64,000 nucleotides of DNA. Origin: Streptomyces sp. NRRL B-1347 (lineage in GTDB: Bacteria; Actinomycetota; Actinomycetes; Streptomycetales; Streptomycetaceae). Every line of letters begins with the position of its first letter. Position 1 is the first letter of the stretch. Below the pieces are notes generated by a model, which saw only the letters and a program-made list of their open reading frames with translations, ran no database searches and was not told where the DNA came from. The stretch spans positions 4,259 through 68,258 of the forward strand of contig NZ_JOJM01000043.1 in NCBI RefSeq assembly GCF_000720325.1, in the 5' to 3' direction. Of this stretch, positions 20,452 to 29,350 are shown piece by piece. Position numbers and translations under genes: made by a program.

Positions 20452-22719
20452 ATGGCGTCCGTCGCCTGTGTTCCCCCGGTCCCGGCGCCCGACGGCGCGG
20501 GCGGATTGCGCGAGCGGGCCCGCGGGGCGATGCTCGGCCTCGCGGTCGGCGACGCGCTCGGCGCGCCCGCCGAGAACCTGAAGCCGTCCGAGATCCGCCG
20601 CCGTTGGGGCCGCATCACCGGGTACGTCGCCGAGCGCCCCGCGGGCACGGACGACACCGAGTACGCGATCTTCTCCGGCCTGCTGCTCGCCCGGCACGGC
20701 TCGGCGCTCACCGTCGCGCACGTCGAGCGGGCCTGGCACCGCTGGATCGCCGACCTGGACGAAGGCCCCTTCCGGGGCGCCGGGTTCAGCGAACGCGGCA
20801 CCCTGGAGAACCTCCGCAGGGGCCTGGCCGCACCCATCTCCGCGCAGCACCGGCACGCCTGGAGCGACGGCCTCGCGATGCGGGCCGCACCCTTCGGGGT
20901 CTTCGCCGCGGGCCGCCCCGCGGAGGCGGCCCGGCTCGTCGCCGTGGACGGCACCGTCAGCCACGACGGCGAGGGCATCCACGGCGGCCGGGCCGTCGCC
21001 GCGGGCGTCGCGGCGGCGATGGCCGGGGCCCCGGTGGAGACGGTGGTCGCGGCGGCCCTGTCCGTCATCCCGTACGACTCCTGGACCTCGCGCTCCCTGC
21101 GCCGCGCCGTCGCCGTGGCCCACCGGGGCGAACGCGCGGTCCGCTCGGCGGTCGTCATCGGCGGCTACCCCTGGACGGACCTGGCCCCGGAGGCAGTGGG
21201 CCTCGCCTTCGGCGCGTACGCGGCCGCCGGGGGCGACTTCGCGACGGCGGTCCTCACCGCGGTCAACATGGGCCGCGACGCCGACACGACGGCCGCGGTG
21301 GCGGGCGCCCTCGCGGGCGCCACCTGCGGCGCGGCCGCGATCCCCCCGGAGTGGTCCCGAGCAATCGGCCCGGTAAGGGGCACCTGCCTGCCGTCCATGA
21401 GGGGCCGTCACGTACTGGAAGTAGCGGACCTTCTCACACCGGACGACGACAGTGCTCCCGCCCCAGCTGTGGGCAGCTGGTCCGCCCAGACGGCGAGTGG
21501 GGTATCCCCTGCTCGAGCGGAGCCGAGAGCTTGGGGAGGGGTGGGCACAGCCCCACCACCGGCCCGCACCGTCGGGGGTCCGGGGCGCAGCCCCGGCAAC
21601 CACCCCCTGGACGGAGCCCAGGTCGAAGGCCTCCTGCTCGGCCTGGCGGCAGGCGACGCCGCCGGCTGGCCATCGGCCCGCCACAGAGCGGCCCGCATGC
21701 CCGACTGGACCCGCCGCCTCACCCGAGAACTGGACACCTTCGCCGAGCACAACGCCACCACCACCCTCCCCGTCCCCATCGCCCTCAACCAGCCCCCCGA
21801 ACCCCTGCGCCTGGGCCCGTCCGACGACGCCGAATGGGCCGCGCTCACCGCCGAATCCGTCCTGCGCGCGGCGGACGGCACCCTCGACCCCACCCTGACC
21901 AGGGACCGCCGCACCCGCGCCACCCTCGCCCTGTCCTGGAACACCCTGGCCAGCGAGGTGGCCGCCGCCGCGGCCCGCGCCCCGGAGGTGGAGTCCGCCG
22001 TACTCCCCCTGCGCGCCCGCATCTCCGTGCGCGCGGGCCTCGGCAACCTGGCCGCGGGCCTCACCCCGCCCGCCACCGGCCACGACAACCCGCACTTCTT
22101 CGACGACGCGGCCTGCGTCCGCGCCTGCGTCCTGGCGCTCGTGCACCCCGGCGACCCCGAACGGGCCGCAGACCTCGCCGAGTTCGACGCCCGCTACACC
22201 CAGGACGGCGACGGCGTGCACGGCGCCCGCGCGATGGCCGCGGCGATCGCGGCGGCCCTCGGCGGCGCCGGTCCCGACGCCGCGGTGGACGCCGCCGTCG
22301 CCCAGCTGCCCGAGCACACGGAGATCGGGCGCAACGCCCGGCACGCCGTGAAGCTCGCCCGCACCTGCGCCCCCGCGGCGGACGCCACGTTCGCCCTGGT
22401 CCCGCTCCTGGAGCACGAGATCGTCGACCACGTCTACAGCTACGGCATCGCCGCCGCCGAGACCGTGCCCGTCGCCCTGGCCCTGGCCACCGCGGCCCGC
22501 GGCCGGATCCGCGAGGCGGTGCCCGCCGCCGCCTGCCTGTCGCGCGTGGCGGACTCGGCGCCCGCGCTCGTCGGCGCCCTGACCGGCGTCCTGGGCACGG
22601 CCGCCGCGATCCCCGACAGCTGGCGCGCGTCCTGCCGCACCCTGTCCGGCTGCGCCCTGCCACGCCTGGCGGGTACCGACCTGGTGGAGCTGGCCGGACA
22701 TCTGACCCGCACGAACTGA
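20452..22719 (+). CDS. Tandem-domain ADP-ribosylglycohydrolase-family protein
   Basis: The 755-residue protein is a fusion of two ADP-ribosylglycohydrolase (DraG-like) domains. Domain 1 (about 17-330) has the full metal-site signature: GDALGAP at 33-39, GTDDTEYA at 65-72, NMGRDADT at 272-279. Domain 2 (about 389-750) keeps GDAAGWP at 401-407 and DDAEWA, but the last motif reads SRVADSAPA, losing the first Asp of GRDxD, so it is probably impaired. The linker (336-388) is Pro/Gly-rich and encoded by sequence resembling dispersed intergenic repeats. ATG at 20452 has GGGAGG upstream. It heads a six-gene operon. The family removes ADP-ribose, or related ribosides, from proteins or small molecules; the substrate here is unknown. 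Confidence 0.88.
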   Translation: MASVACVPPVPAPDGAGGLRERARGAMLGLAVGDALGAPAENLKPSEIRRRWGRITGYVAERPAGTDDTEYAIFSGLLLARHGSALTVAHVERAWHRWIADLDEGPFRGAGFSERGTLENLRRGLAAPISAQHRHAWSDGLAMRAAPFGVFAAGRPAEAARLVAVDGTVSHDGEGIHGGRAVAAGVAAAMAGAPVETVVAAALSVIPYDSWTSRSLRRAVAVAHRGERAVRSAVVIGGYPWTDLAPEAVGLAFGAYAAAGGDFATAVLTAVNMGRDADTTAAVAGALAGATCGAAAIPPEWSRAIGPVRGTCLPSMRGRHVLEVADLLTPDDDSAPAPAVGSWSAQTASGVSPARAEPRAWGGVGTAPPPARTVGGPGRSPGNHPLDGAQVEGLLLGLAAGDAAGWPSARHRAARMPDWTRRLTRELDTFAEHNATTTLPVPIALNQPPEPLRLGPSDDAEWAALTAESVLRAADGTLDPTLTRDRRTRATLALSWNTLASEVAAAAARAPEVESAVLPLRARISVRAGLGNLAAGLTPPATGHDNPHFFDDAACVRACVLALVHPGDPERAADLAEFDARYTQDGDGVHGARAMAAAIAAALGGAGPDAAVDAAVAQLPEHTEIGRNARHAVKLARTCAPAADATFALVPLLEHEIVDHVYSYGIAAAETVPVALALATAARGRIREAVPAAACLSRVADSAPALVGALTGVLGTAAAIPDSWRASCRTLSGCALPRLAGTDLVELAGHLTRTN
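21501..21596. repeat. Intergenic-type repeat inside coding sequence (linker)
   Basis: The DNA reads GGTATCCCCTGCTCGAGCGG followed by a GGAGCCGAGAGCTTGGGGAG segment, then GGGGGTCCGGGGCGCAGCCC. These are blocks I know as common Streptomyces intergenic sequence. Here they encode the inter-domain linker of the tandem ADP-ribosylglycohydrolase in frame. The last block is related to the repeats at 32390, 45446 and 48108. Confidence 0.6.
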
Positions 22720-22742
22720 CCACCCAGGAGAGCGATCCAGAC

Positions 22743-23906
22743 ATGCCACCACCGAAGAGGACGTTGCTTCAGGACCGCGTCACCGGCGCACTCGTGGGCG
22801 CTGCCGTCGGCGACGCGCTCGGCGGCCCCGTGGAGGGCTACTCCCCCGAGCAGATCGCGGACCGGCACGGCGGCCCCGTCCACGGCATCGTCGGCCCCTG
22901 GCACGGCGACGCCTGGCGCACGGCCCGCCCCGTCGCCCCGTACCACAAGGGCGACGGGCACGTCACCGACGACACCTTGATGACGCACGCGCTGATCCGC
23001 GTGTACACCGCCGTGCGCGACCACTTGGACGCGTACGCGATCGCCGACCACCTGGTCCCCGACCTGATGACGAACCCGCGCTGGATCCCGGAGCTGGAAG
23101 CCGAGGCCCTGCCCCTGCACCGCGTCTTCCTCGCCGAGAAGTGGCTCGTCGCCCGGCTGCACTACGGCCACGTGGACCCGCGCGAGGCGGGCAGCGGCAA
23201 CATCGTCAACTGCGGCGCGGCGATGTACATGGCGCCGGTCGGCCTGGTCAACGCCGCCCACCCCGAGGCCGCGTACGCCGAGGCCCTGGACGTCGCGGGC
23301 GCGCACCAGTCGTCGTACGGGAGGGAGGCGGCGGGCGTCTTCGCGGCGGCGGTGGCGGCGGCCTGCACCCCCGGCGCGACCCCCACCACGGTGATCGACA
23401 CCTGTCTGGCCCTGGCCAAGGACGGCACCCGGGCGGCGATCGAGGCGGTGGTGGACACGGCGGGCCGCCACCGCGCGTACGAGACGGCGCTGCGCCCGCT
23501 GCGCGCGGCGGTCGCCCCCTTCGACACCGTCGGCCCCGACTACCGCGCCCCGTCCCTGGGCGCCCGCCGCCCCTCGCGCCTGCACGCCGTCGAGGAGCTC
23601 CCCGTCGCGCTCGGCATGCTCCTGATCGGCGACGGCGACTACCGCGCCACCGTCCTCGGCTCGGTGAACTACGGCCGCGACTGCGACTCGATCGCCACGA
23701 TGAGCGGCGCGCTCGCGGGCGCCCTGCGCGGCGAGGCCGCGGTCCCGCCGGACTGGTCGAAGCGGGTGGCCGAGGCGAGCCGCCTGGACCTGCACGCCCC
23801 GGCCCGCGCCCTGACGGCGGTCGCCGAGGAGGTCTTCGCCAGGGACCGGGCCCGCCGCCGCGCCCACGAGGAGGCCTTCGCGTCCCTGACGGGCGGCACC
23901 CCCTGA
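22743..23906 (+). CDS. ADP-ribosylglycohydrolase-family protein
   Basis: This 387-residue protein is a complete single-domain member. GDALGGPVEGYSPEQI begins near residue 22, VTDDTLMTH near 76 and NYGRDCDSIATMSGALAG near 310; together these supply the acidic residues that bind two metal ions. The extended loops (WHGDAWRTARPVAPYHKGDG) differ from classical DraG, so a small-molecule riboside rather than a modified protein could be the substrate. ATG at 22743 follows GGAGAG. Its stop overlaps the next start (TGATG), showing translational coupling. It is the second gene of the operon and likely retains activity because all metal ligands are present. Confidence 0.9.
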   Translation: MPPPKRTLLQDRVTGALVGAAVGDALGGPVEGYSPEQIADRHGGPVHGIVGPWHGDAWRTARPVAPYHKGDGHVTDDTLMTHALIRVYTAVRDHLDAYAIADHLVPDLMTNPRWIPELEAEALPLHRVFLAEKWLVARLHYGHVDPREAGSGNIVNCGAAMYMAPVGLVNAAHPEAAYAEALDVAGAHQSSYGREAAGVFAAAVAAACTPGATPTTVIDTCLALAKDGTRAAIEAVVDTAGRHRAYETALRPLRAAVAPFDTVGPDYRAPSLGARRPSRLHAVEELPVALGMLLIGDGDYRATVLGSVNYGRDCDSIATMSGALAGALRGEAAVPPDWSKRVAEASRLDLHAPARALTAVAEEVFARDRARRRAHEEAFASLTGGTP

Positions 23907-25297
23907 TGCGCCTCACCTGGCTGCAGCCCGAGGACCTCATCGCCCACGAACTCCGCCAGGCGGAGGAGGAGGGCCGCGACGTCACCCCCGTACGAACCCG
24001 CTGGCAGGCGGCGGGCGGCGACCCGAACCCACCCCACTCGGGCGCCTCCCCACACCCTGCGCCGCCCCGCCTCCGGGCCCTGGCGGAACGGCTCCTCGAC
24101 GAGCTGGAGGACGTCCAAGCCCGTCCGGCGTTCGAGGACGAGGCCGCAGGCCGATCGAGCGGGGTCCAGGGGCGGCAGCCCCTGGTTCCGGGAAGGGGCG
24201 GGCCAGGGGCGCCCCCGCGAGGGCACCACGCCCGCGTCCACGCCGCCTGGCTCGGCAGAGCCGCAGGCTGCCTCCTGGGCAAACCCGTGGAGAAGCTCCC
24301 CCTGCACGCCATCCGCGCCCTGGCCGGGGCCACGGACAACTGGCCCCTGCGGACCTGGTTCACGGCCAGGGGCGTCCCGCCCGAGCTCACCGCCCGCCAC
24401 CCCTGGAACCGCCGCTCCGCCACCACCTCCCTGGCCGAGAACATCGACGGCATGCCCGAGGACGACGACCTCAACTACCCCCTGCTCAACCTGCTGCTCC
24501 TGCGCCGGCACGGCCCCGCCTTCACCACCTCGGACGTGGCCGCGCTCTGGCTCGACGAACTCCCCGTCGCCCGCACCTTCACCGCCGAGCGCGTCGCGTA
24601 CCGCAACCTCCTCAACGGCGTCGTACCGCCCCGCACGGCCCGGCACCGCAACCCGTTCCGCGAGTGGATCGGCGCCCTCATCCGCGCGGACGTGCACGGC
24701 TGGACCCACCCCGGCGACCCCGCGGCGGCGGCCGAGCAGGCCCGCAGGGACGCGTGTCTGACGCACACCGGCAACGGCGTGTACGGCGCGATGTTCGCGG
24801 CGGCCACGATCGCCCAGGCCGCGTCCGGGAGCGGCGACGTCCACCACTGTCTGGCGACGGGCCTGACGGTGGTGCCGCCCTGCTCGCGCCTCGCGCGCGC
24901 GGTCGGGCACGGCATCGAACTGGCCCGTACGACACGCCGCTTCGACGACGTCGCCGACGCGCTGCACACCGCGTACGGCCGCTACCACTGGGTCCACGTC
25001 GTGCCGAACGCGGCCCTGCTCGCCGCCGCCCTCACCCACGCCGACGGCGACTTCACCGGCTCCATCACGCGCGTGGTCTCCGGCGGCTGGGACACGGACT
25101 CCAACGGCGCGACGGCCGGTTCGGTCGCGGGCCTGCTCGCCGGGCACCCGGACGCGCTCCCGGCCCGCTGGACGGCCCCGCTGAAGAACCGCCTCGCCAC
25201 GTCCGTCGGCACCTTCGACGGTGTCGGCTTCGACGAACTGGCCACCCTCACCACCGAACTGACGCATCATCACCCCGCAGAGGAGACGTCCCCCTGA
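23906..25297 (+). CDS. ADP-ribosylglycohydrolase-family protein with repeat-derived linker
   Basis: The 463-residue protein has a 70-residue charged N-terminal region, a Gly/Pro-rich linker (about 71-108), then a glycohydrolase-like domain. The domain starts at WLGRAAGCLLGKPVEK, has EDDDLNYPLLNLLLLRRHG in place of the usual TDDT motif, and ends with GGWDTDSNGATAGSVAGLL, which keeps the terminal Asp pair. The first motif has KP where others have GD, so catalysis may differ from its siblings. The linker is encoded by a dispersed repeat otherwise found between genes (24117-24222). ATG at 23906 overlaps the previous stop and its own stop overlaps the kinase start. Confidence 0.87.
   Translation: MRLTWLQPEDLIAHELRQAEEEGRDVTPVRTRWQAAGGDPNPPHSGASPHPAPPRLRALAERLLDELEDVQARPAFEDEAAGRSSGVQGRQPLVPGRGGPGAPPRGHHARVHAAWLGRAAGCLLGKPVEKLPLHAIRALAGATDNWPLRTWFTARGVPPELTARHPWNRRSATTSLAENIDGMPEDDDLNYPLLNLLLLRRHGPAFTTSDVAALWLDELPVARTFTAERVAYRNLLNGVVPPRTARHRNPFREWIGALIRADVHGWTHPGDPAAAAEQARRDACLTHTGNGVYGAMFAAATIAQAASGSGDVHHCLATGLTVVPPCSRLARAVGHGIELARTTRRFDDVADALHTAYGRYHWVHVVPNAALLAAALTHADGDFTGSITRVVSGGWDTDSNGATAGSVAGLLAGHPDALPARWTAPLKNRLATSVGTFDGVGFDELATLTTELTHHHPAEETSP
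24117..24222. repeat. Intergenic repeat copy embedded in an ORF
   Basis: The order CCGTCCGGCGTTCGAGGACG, GGGGTCCAGGGGCGGCAGCC, GGGAAGGGGCGGG, GGGGCGCCCCCGCGAGGG is the same as in the intergenic copy at 45446-45554 and, more loosely, 48108-48193. Here it is read in frame as the residue 71-108 linker of the third glycohydrolase-family protein. Confidence 0.75.
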
Positions 25298-26199
25298 TGG
25301 CCCCCCACATCGTCGTCCTGGGCAGCACCAACATGGACCTGGTCGCCTACGTGCCCGCGGCCCCGCGGCGCGGCGAGACCGTCACCGGTCGCGAGTTCCG
25401 CACCTTCCCCGGCGGCAAGGGCGCCAACCAGGCCGTCGCCGCGGCCCGCGCGGGCGCCACGGTCTCGATGATCGGCGCGGTCGGCACCGACCCCTTCGGC
25501 ACCCAGCTGCGCACCGCGCTCGACCACTCCGGCGTGGACGTCGACCTGCTGCGCACCGTGGACGGCGCGACCGGCACCGCGCACATCGTCGTCGACGACG
25601 ATGGCGGCAACGCGATCGTCGTCGTGCCCGGGGCGAACGCCACGCTCACCGCGCTCACCCACGGCGACGAGGCCCTGATCGCCTCCGCCGACCTGCTCCT
25701 GCTCCAGCTGGAAGTCCCGCTCGACGGCGTCGTCGCCGCCGCGCGCCACGCCCGCGAGCACGGTGTGCGCACCGTCCTCACCCCGGCGCCCGCCCAGCCC
25801 CTCCCGCCCGAACTCCTCGCCGCCACCGACCTGTTGATCCCCAACGAGCACGAGGTGACCGCGCTCACCGGCATCACGGACCCGGGCGCCGCCGCCCGGG
25901 CCCTGCTCTCCCAGGTCCCGGAGGTCGTCGTCACGCTCGGCGCGCACGGCAGTCTGTACGCGGCGCGCGACACCGGGACCGTCGCGGTGCCCGCGCCCCG
26001 CGTCACGGCGGTGGACTCGACGGGCGCGGGCGACACGTTCGTGGGCGCCCTCGCGGTGGCGCTCGGCGAGGGCAGGCCGACGTCGAACGCGCTGGGATGG
26101 GCCTCGGCGGCGGCCGCGCTCTCCGTACAGCGCCCGGGCGCCGCCGCCTCCATGCCGTACCGCACGGAGATCGACGCACAGGCGGGAGCCACCTCATGA
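25297..26199 (+). CDS. PfkB-family carbohydrate kinase, ribokinase-like
   Basis: The 300-residue protein shows both PfkB signatures. An N-terminal substrate motif (GSTNMDLVAYV, then GGKGANQAVAAARAGA near 39-55) is followed by the C-terminal DSTGAGDTFVGALA (about 247-260) with the catalytic Asp in GAGD. This resembles ribokinase, which makes ribose 5-phosphate with ATP. ATG at 25297 shares a base with the previous stop. In this operon it follows three ADP-ribosylglycohydrolase-like genes, so a plausible (inferred) job is phosphorylating ribose or a riboside released by them. It overlaps the CoA-transferase gene by four bases. Confidence 0.92.
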   Translation: MAPHIVVLGSTNMDLVAYVPAAPRRGETVTGREFRTFPGGKGANQAVAAARAGATVSMIGAVGTDPFGTQLRTALDHSGVDVDLLRTVDGATGTAHIVVDDDGGNAIVVVPGANATLTALTHGDEALIASADLLLLQLEVPLDGVVAAARHAREHGVRTVLTPAPAQPLPPELLAATDLLIPNEHEVTALTGITDPGAAARALLSQVPEVVVTLGAHGSLYAARDTGTVAVPAPRVTAVDSTGAGDTFVGALAVALGEGRPTSNALGWASAAAALSVQRPGAAASMPYRTEIDAQAGATS

Positions 26200-27389
26200 C
26201 CGCCGCTCCCCCGCTGACCGGCCTGCGCGTCGTCGACCTCGCCACCCTCTTCGCGGGCCCGCTCGCCGCGACCCTCCTCGGCGACTTCGGCGCGGACGTC
26301 GTCAAGGTCGAGCACCCCACGCGGCCCGACCCGTCCCGGGGCCACGGCCCGGCGAAGGACGGCGTCGGCCTGTGGTGGAAGCTGCTCGGCCGCAACAAGC
26401 GCACGATGACGCTCGACCTGTCGACGCCCGGCGGCCGGACCACCCTGCTGCGCCTGGCCGCCGACGCGGACGTGATCGTGGAGAACTTCCGCCCCGGCAC
26501 CCTGGAGAAGTGGGACCTGGGCTGGGACGAGCTGAGCGCGGCCAACCCGCGCCTGGTCCTGGCCCGCGTCACGGGCTTCGGGCAGTTCGGGCCGTACGCG
26601 CGCCGCCCCGGCTTCGGCACGCTCGCCGAGGCGATGAGCGGCTTCGCCGCGGTGACCGGCGAGCCCGACGGGCCGCCCACGCTGCCGCCGTTCGGCCTCG
26701 CGGACTCCGTCGCGGGGCTCGCGACGGCGTACGCGGTGATGACGGCGCTCGCCGCCCGCGACCGCACGGGCCGGGGCCAGGTCGTCGACATGGCGATCAT
26801 CGAGCCGATCCTCACGGTCCTCGGCCCGCAGCCGCTCTGGTACGACCAGCTGGGCCTCGTGCAGCCGCGCACCGGCAACCGCTCCACGAACAACGCGCCC
26901 CGCAACACCTACCGCACGGCCGACGGCGGCTGGGTCGCGGTGTCCACCTCAGCGCAGTCGATCGCGGAGCGCGTCCTGCGCCTGGTCGGCCGCCCCGAGC
27001 TGACCGACGAGCCCTGGTTCACCACCGGCGCCGGGCGCGCCGCGCACGCGGACGTCCTCGACGAGGCGGTCGGCGCCTGGATCGCCCGGCACACCCGCGC
27101 CGAGGTCGTCGAGGCCTTCGAGAAGGCGGAGGCGGCGGTGGCCCCGGTCCAGGACGTCCGGGACGTCATGACGGACCCGCAGTACACGGCCCTGGGCACG
27201 CTCACCACGGTCCCCGACCCGGAGCTCGGCCCGCTGCGCATGCAGAACGTCCTGTTCCGCCTCTCCGAGACGCCCGGCGCGATCCGCTGGGCGGGCCGTC
27301 CGCACGGCGCCGACACCGACGAGATCCTCACCGAACTCGGCCTCACGGCCGGGGAGATCACCTCGCTGCGCACGGCGGGTGCCCTGTGA
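26196..27389 (+). CDS. CaiB/BaiF family III CoA-transferase
   Basis: This 397-residue protein matches family III CoA-transferases, which move CoA between carboxylic acids. The N-terminal LRVVDLATLFAGPLAATLLG, the GADVVKVEHP strand and FGLADSVAGLA are typical; Asp169 in the last is the expected catalytic residue that forms the acyl-enzyme anhydride. The length is normal. It overlaps its neighbours by four bases each side, so it is part of one translationally coupled operon with the kinase and the CitE-type lyase. Together with that lyase it suggests activation and cleavage of a C5-type hydroxy-dicarboxylic acid, as in citramalyl-CoA or malyl-CoA routes. The actual substrate is unknown. Confidence 0.92.
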   Translation: MTAAPPLTGLRVVDLATLFAGPLAATLLGDFGADVVKVEHPTRPDPSRGHGPAKDGVGLWWKLLGRNKRTMTLDLSTPGGRTTLLRLAADADVIVENFRPGTLEKWDLGWDELSAANPRLVLARVTGFGQFGPYARRPGFGTLAEAMSGFAAVTGEPDGPPTLPPFGLADSVAGLATAYAVMTALAARDRTGRGQVVDMAIIEPILTVLGPQPLWYDQLGLVQPRTGNRSTNNAPRNTYRTADGGWVAVSTSAQSIAERVLRLVGRPELTDEPWFTTGAGRAAHADVLDEAVGAWIARHTRAEVVEAFEKAEAAVAPVQDVRDVMTDPQYTALGTLTTVPDPELGPLRMQNVLFRLSETPGAIRWAGRPHGADTDEILTELGLTAGEITSLRTAGAL

Positions 27390-28219
27390 GACCGCCCCCG
27401 CTGACCTGGCTGTACGTTCCCGGCGACCGGCCCGAGGTGGTGGCCAAGGCGCTGGTCGCGGGCGCGGACGTGGTGATCGTCGACCTGGAGGACGCGGTGG
27501 CGCCCGACCGCAAGGAGTACGCCCGCGCGGCCACCGCCGAGCTGCTCGCCGAGCCGGGCCCCGTACCGGTCCACGTCCGCGTGAACGCCCTCGGCACGCC
27601 CCTGTCCGACGCCGACCTGGAGGCCCTCGCCCCGCTGCCCGGCCTCGCGGGCCTGCGCCTTCCCAAGGTCACATCGGCCGCCGACGTGATCCGCACCGCC
27701 GAGCGCGCCGCTCCCCTGGACGGCGGCGCCCCCGCCCTGTACGCCCTGCTCGAATCGGCCCTGGGCGTGGAGCGGGCCTTCGCCGTCGCGACCGCCCACC
27801 CGGCGCTGCGCGGCCTGTCCATCGGCGAGGCCGACCTCCGTGCCGACCTCGGCGTACGGGACGAGACGGGCCTCGACTGGTGCCGCTCCCGGGTGGTCGT
27901 GGCGGCCCGGGCGGCGGGGCTTGTGCCGCCCGCCCAGTCGGTCTACCCCGACGTCCGCGACACGGACGGCCTCACGGCGTCCTGCGCCCGCGGCCGCGCC
28001 CTCGGCCTGCTCGGCCGCGCGGCGATCCACCCGCGCCAGCTGCCGGTCATCGAGCGCGCGTACCTGCCGACTCCGCAGGAGGTCGAACAGGCGGAGGAGG
28101 TCCTCAAGGCGGCGGCCACGGAGCGGGGAGCGCAGGCGCTCCCCGACGGCCGCTTCGTGGACCGGGCGGTGGTGGAGCAGGCCCACAGGACGCTCGCTCT
28201 GTCCCGCCACACGCCGTAG
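27386..28219 (+). CDS. CitE-like CoA-ester lyase (HpcH/HpaI family)
   Basis: The 277-residue TIM-barrel protein has LTWLYVPGDRPEVVAKAL at the N-terminus, DVVIVDLEDAVAPDRK (about 29-44), HVRVNALGTP and ESALGVERA, the usual CitE-type active-site segments. Mg2+-binding acidic residues are visible in LEDAV and IGEADL. Stand-alone CitE proteins cleave or form malyl-CoA, citramalyl-CoA or similar esters. GTG at 27386 overlaps the CoA-transferase stop. It is the last gene of the six-gene operon starting at 20452. Its presence next to a CoA-transferase implies the operon ends in acetyl- or propionyl-CoA plus an oxoacid; this is inference. Confidence 0.9.
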   Translation: MRPPPLTWLYVPGDRPEVVAKALVAGADVVIVDLEDAVAPDRKEYARAATAELLAEPGPVPVHVRVNALGTPLSDADLEALAPLPGLAGLRLPKVTSAADVIRTAERAAPLDGGAPALYALLESALGVERAFAVATAHPALRGLSIGEADLRADLGVRDETGLDWCRSRVVVAARAAGLVPPAQSVYPDVRDTDGLTASCARGRALGLLGRAAIHPRQLPVIERAYLPTPQEVEQAEEVLKAAATERGAQALPDGRFVDRAVVEQAHRTLALSRHTP

Positions 28220-28282
28220 GGGTCCTCCCGCCGCGACGGCGAGCAGCCACGGCGCAACGAGCCCGGCGGTGCCGGACCCTCA

Positions 28283-29236
28283 TCAGTCCTTGGCAGCGGA
28301 CCCCGCCCCACCGTCGGACCCGGCCTTGCCGAGACCGGCCTTCTCGGCCCCGGCCTTGGACAGGGCGTCCGAGGGCTTGCCCTCGGCCTCGCCCTCGTCG
28401 CTGCTGGAGGCGCCCCCGCCAGGAACCGGCTCGACGATCTCCTCGCGCCCCGGCCGCAGCCGGGCCGACAGCACGAGGTAGACCACGGCGAGCAGGAAGA
28501 CCAGAAGCGCGGTCCAGTTGTTCAGGCGCAGGCCGAGGAATTCGTGCGCGTCGTCGACGCGCATGTACTCGATCCAGAAGCGGCCCACACAGTACGAGGC
28601 GACGTACAGCGCGAACGCCCGGCCGTGGCCCAGCTTGAAGCGCCGGTCCGCCCAGATGACGAGCAGCGCGACGCCGACGCACCACAGCGACTCGTACAGG
28701 AACGTCGGGTGGTAGGTGCCAGGGACGCGGCCGTCGTCGGAGCTGGTGATCTTCAGCGCCCACGGAACGTCGGTCTCCCTGCCGTACAGCTCCTGGTTGA
28801 ACCAGTTGCCCCAGCGGCCGATGGCCTGGGCGAAGGCGATGCCGGGGGCCAGTGCGTCGGCCCAGGCGGGCAGCGGAATGCCGCGCCTGCGACAGCCGAT
28901 CCAGGCGCCGACCGCGCCGAAGGCGATCGCGCCCCAGATGCCGAGGCCGCCCTCCCAGATCTTGAAGGCGTCCACCCAGTCACGGCCGTCGCCGAAGTAC
29001 AGCTGGTAGTCCGTGATCACGTGGTAGAGGCGGCCGCCGACCAGGCCGAAGGGCACCGCCCACACGGAGATGTCGGCCACGGTGCCGGGCTGCCCGCCAC
29101 GGGCGACCCACCGCTTGTTGCCGAGCCACACGGCGACGAACACGCCGATGATGATGCAGAACGCATAGCCGCGCAGCGGGATGGGGCCGAGGTCGACCAC
29201 TCCGCGCGAAGGGCTGGGGATGTAGGCAAATTCCAT
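28283..29236 (-). CDS. lgt: Prolipoprotein diacylglyceryl transferase
   Basis: This 317-residue membrane enzyme transfers diacylglycerol from phosphatidylglycerol to the lipobox cysteine of prolipoproteins. Seven membrane helices are predictable, and the Lgt signature GRWGNWFNQELYG lies near residue 143, with VGGRLYHVITDY and RPGREE-type basic residues elsewhere. The C-terminal 55 residues form a low-complexity Ser/Gly/Ala/acidic tail, a feature I recall from actinobacterial Lgt. ATG at 29236 starts at the conserved MEFAYIPSPS. It is downstream of the DsbA-like gene on the same strand. At least one lipoprotein substrate (10803-12104), and probably the chitosanase, is encoded in this window. 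Confidence 0.97.
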   Translation of the reverse strand: MEFAYIPSPSRGVVDLGPIPLRGYAFCIIIGVFVAVWLGNKRWVARGGQPGTVADISVWAVPFGLVGGRLYHVITDYQLYFGDGRDWVDAFKIWEGGLGIWGAIAFGAVGAWIGCRRRGIPLPAWADALAPGIAFAQAIGRWGNWFNQELYGRETDVPWALKITSSDDGRVPGTYHPTFLYESLWCVGVALLVIWADRRFKLGHGRAFALYVASYCVGRFWIEYMRVDDAHEFLGLRLNNWTALLVFLLAVVYLVLSARLRPGREEIVEPVPGGGASSSDEGEAEGKPSDALSKAGAEKAGLGKAGSDGGAGSAAKD

Positions 29237-29350
29237 GGCAGGGTCGACGCTACCTTGCCGGGCGGGGGCGACGGCAACCAGCCCGACAACGGGTCCGTAA
29301 CAGGGCCGGGCGGCGGACCGGGATCCGGCCGCCGCCGGGCGCGGGGCCTG

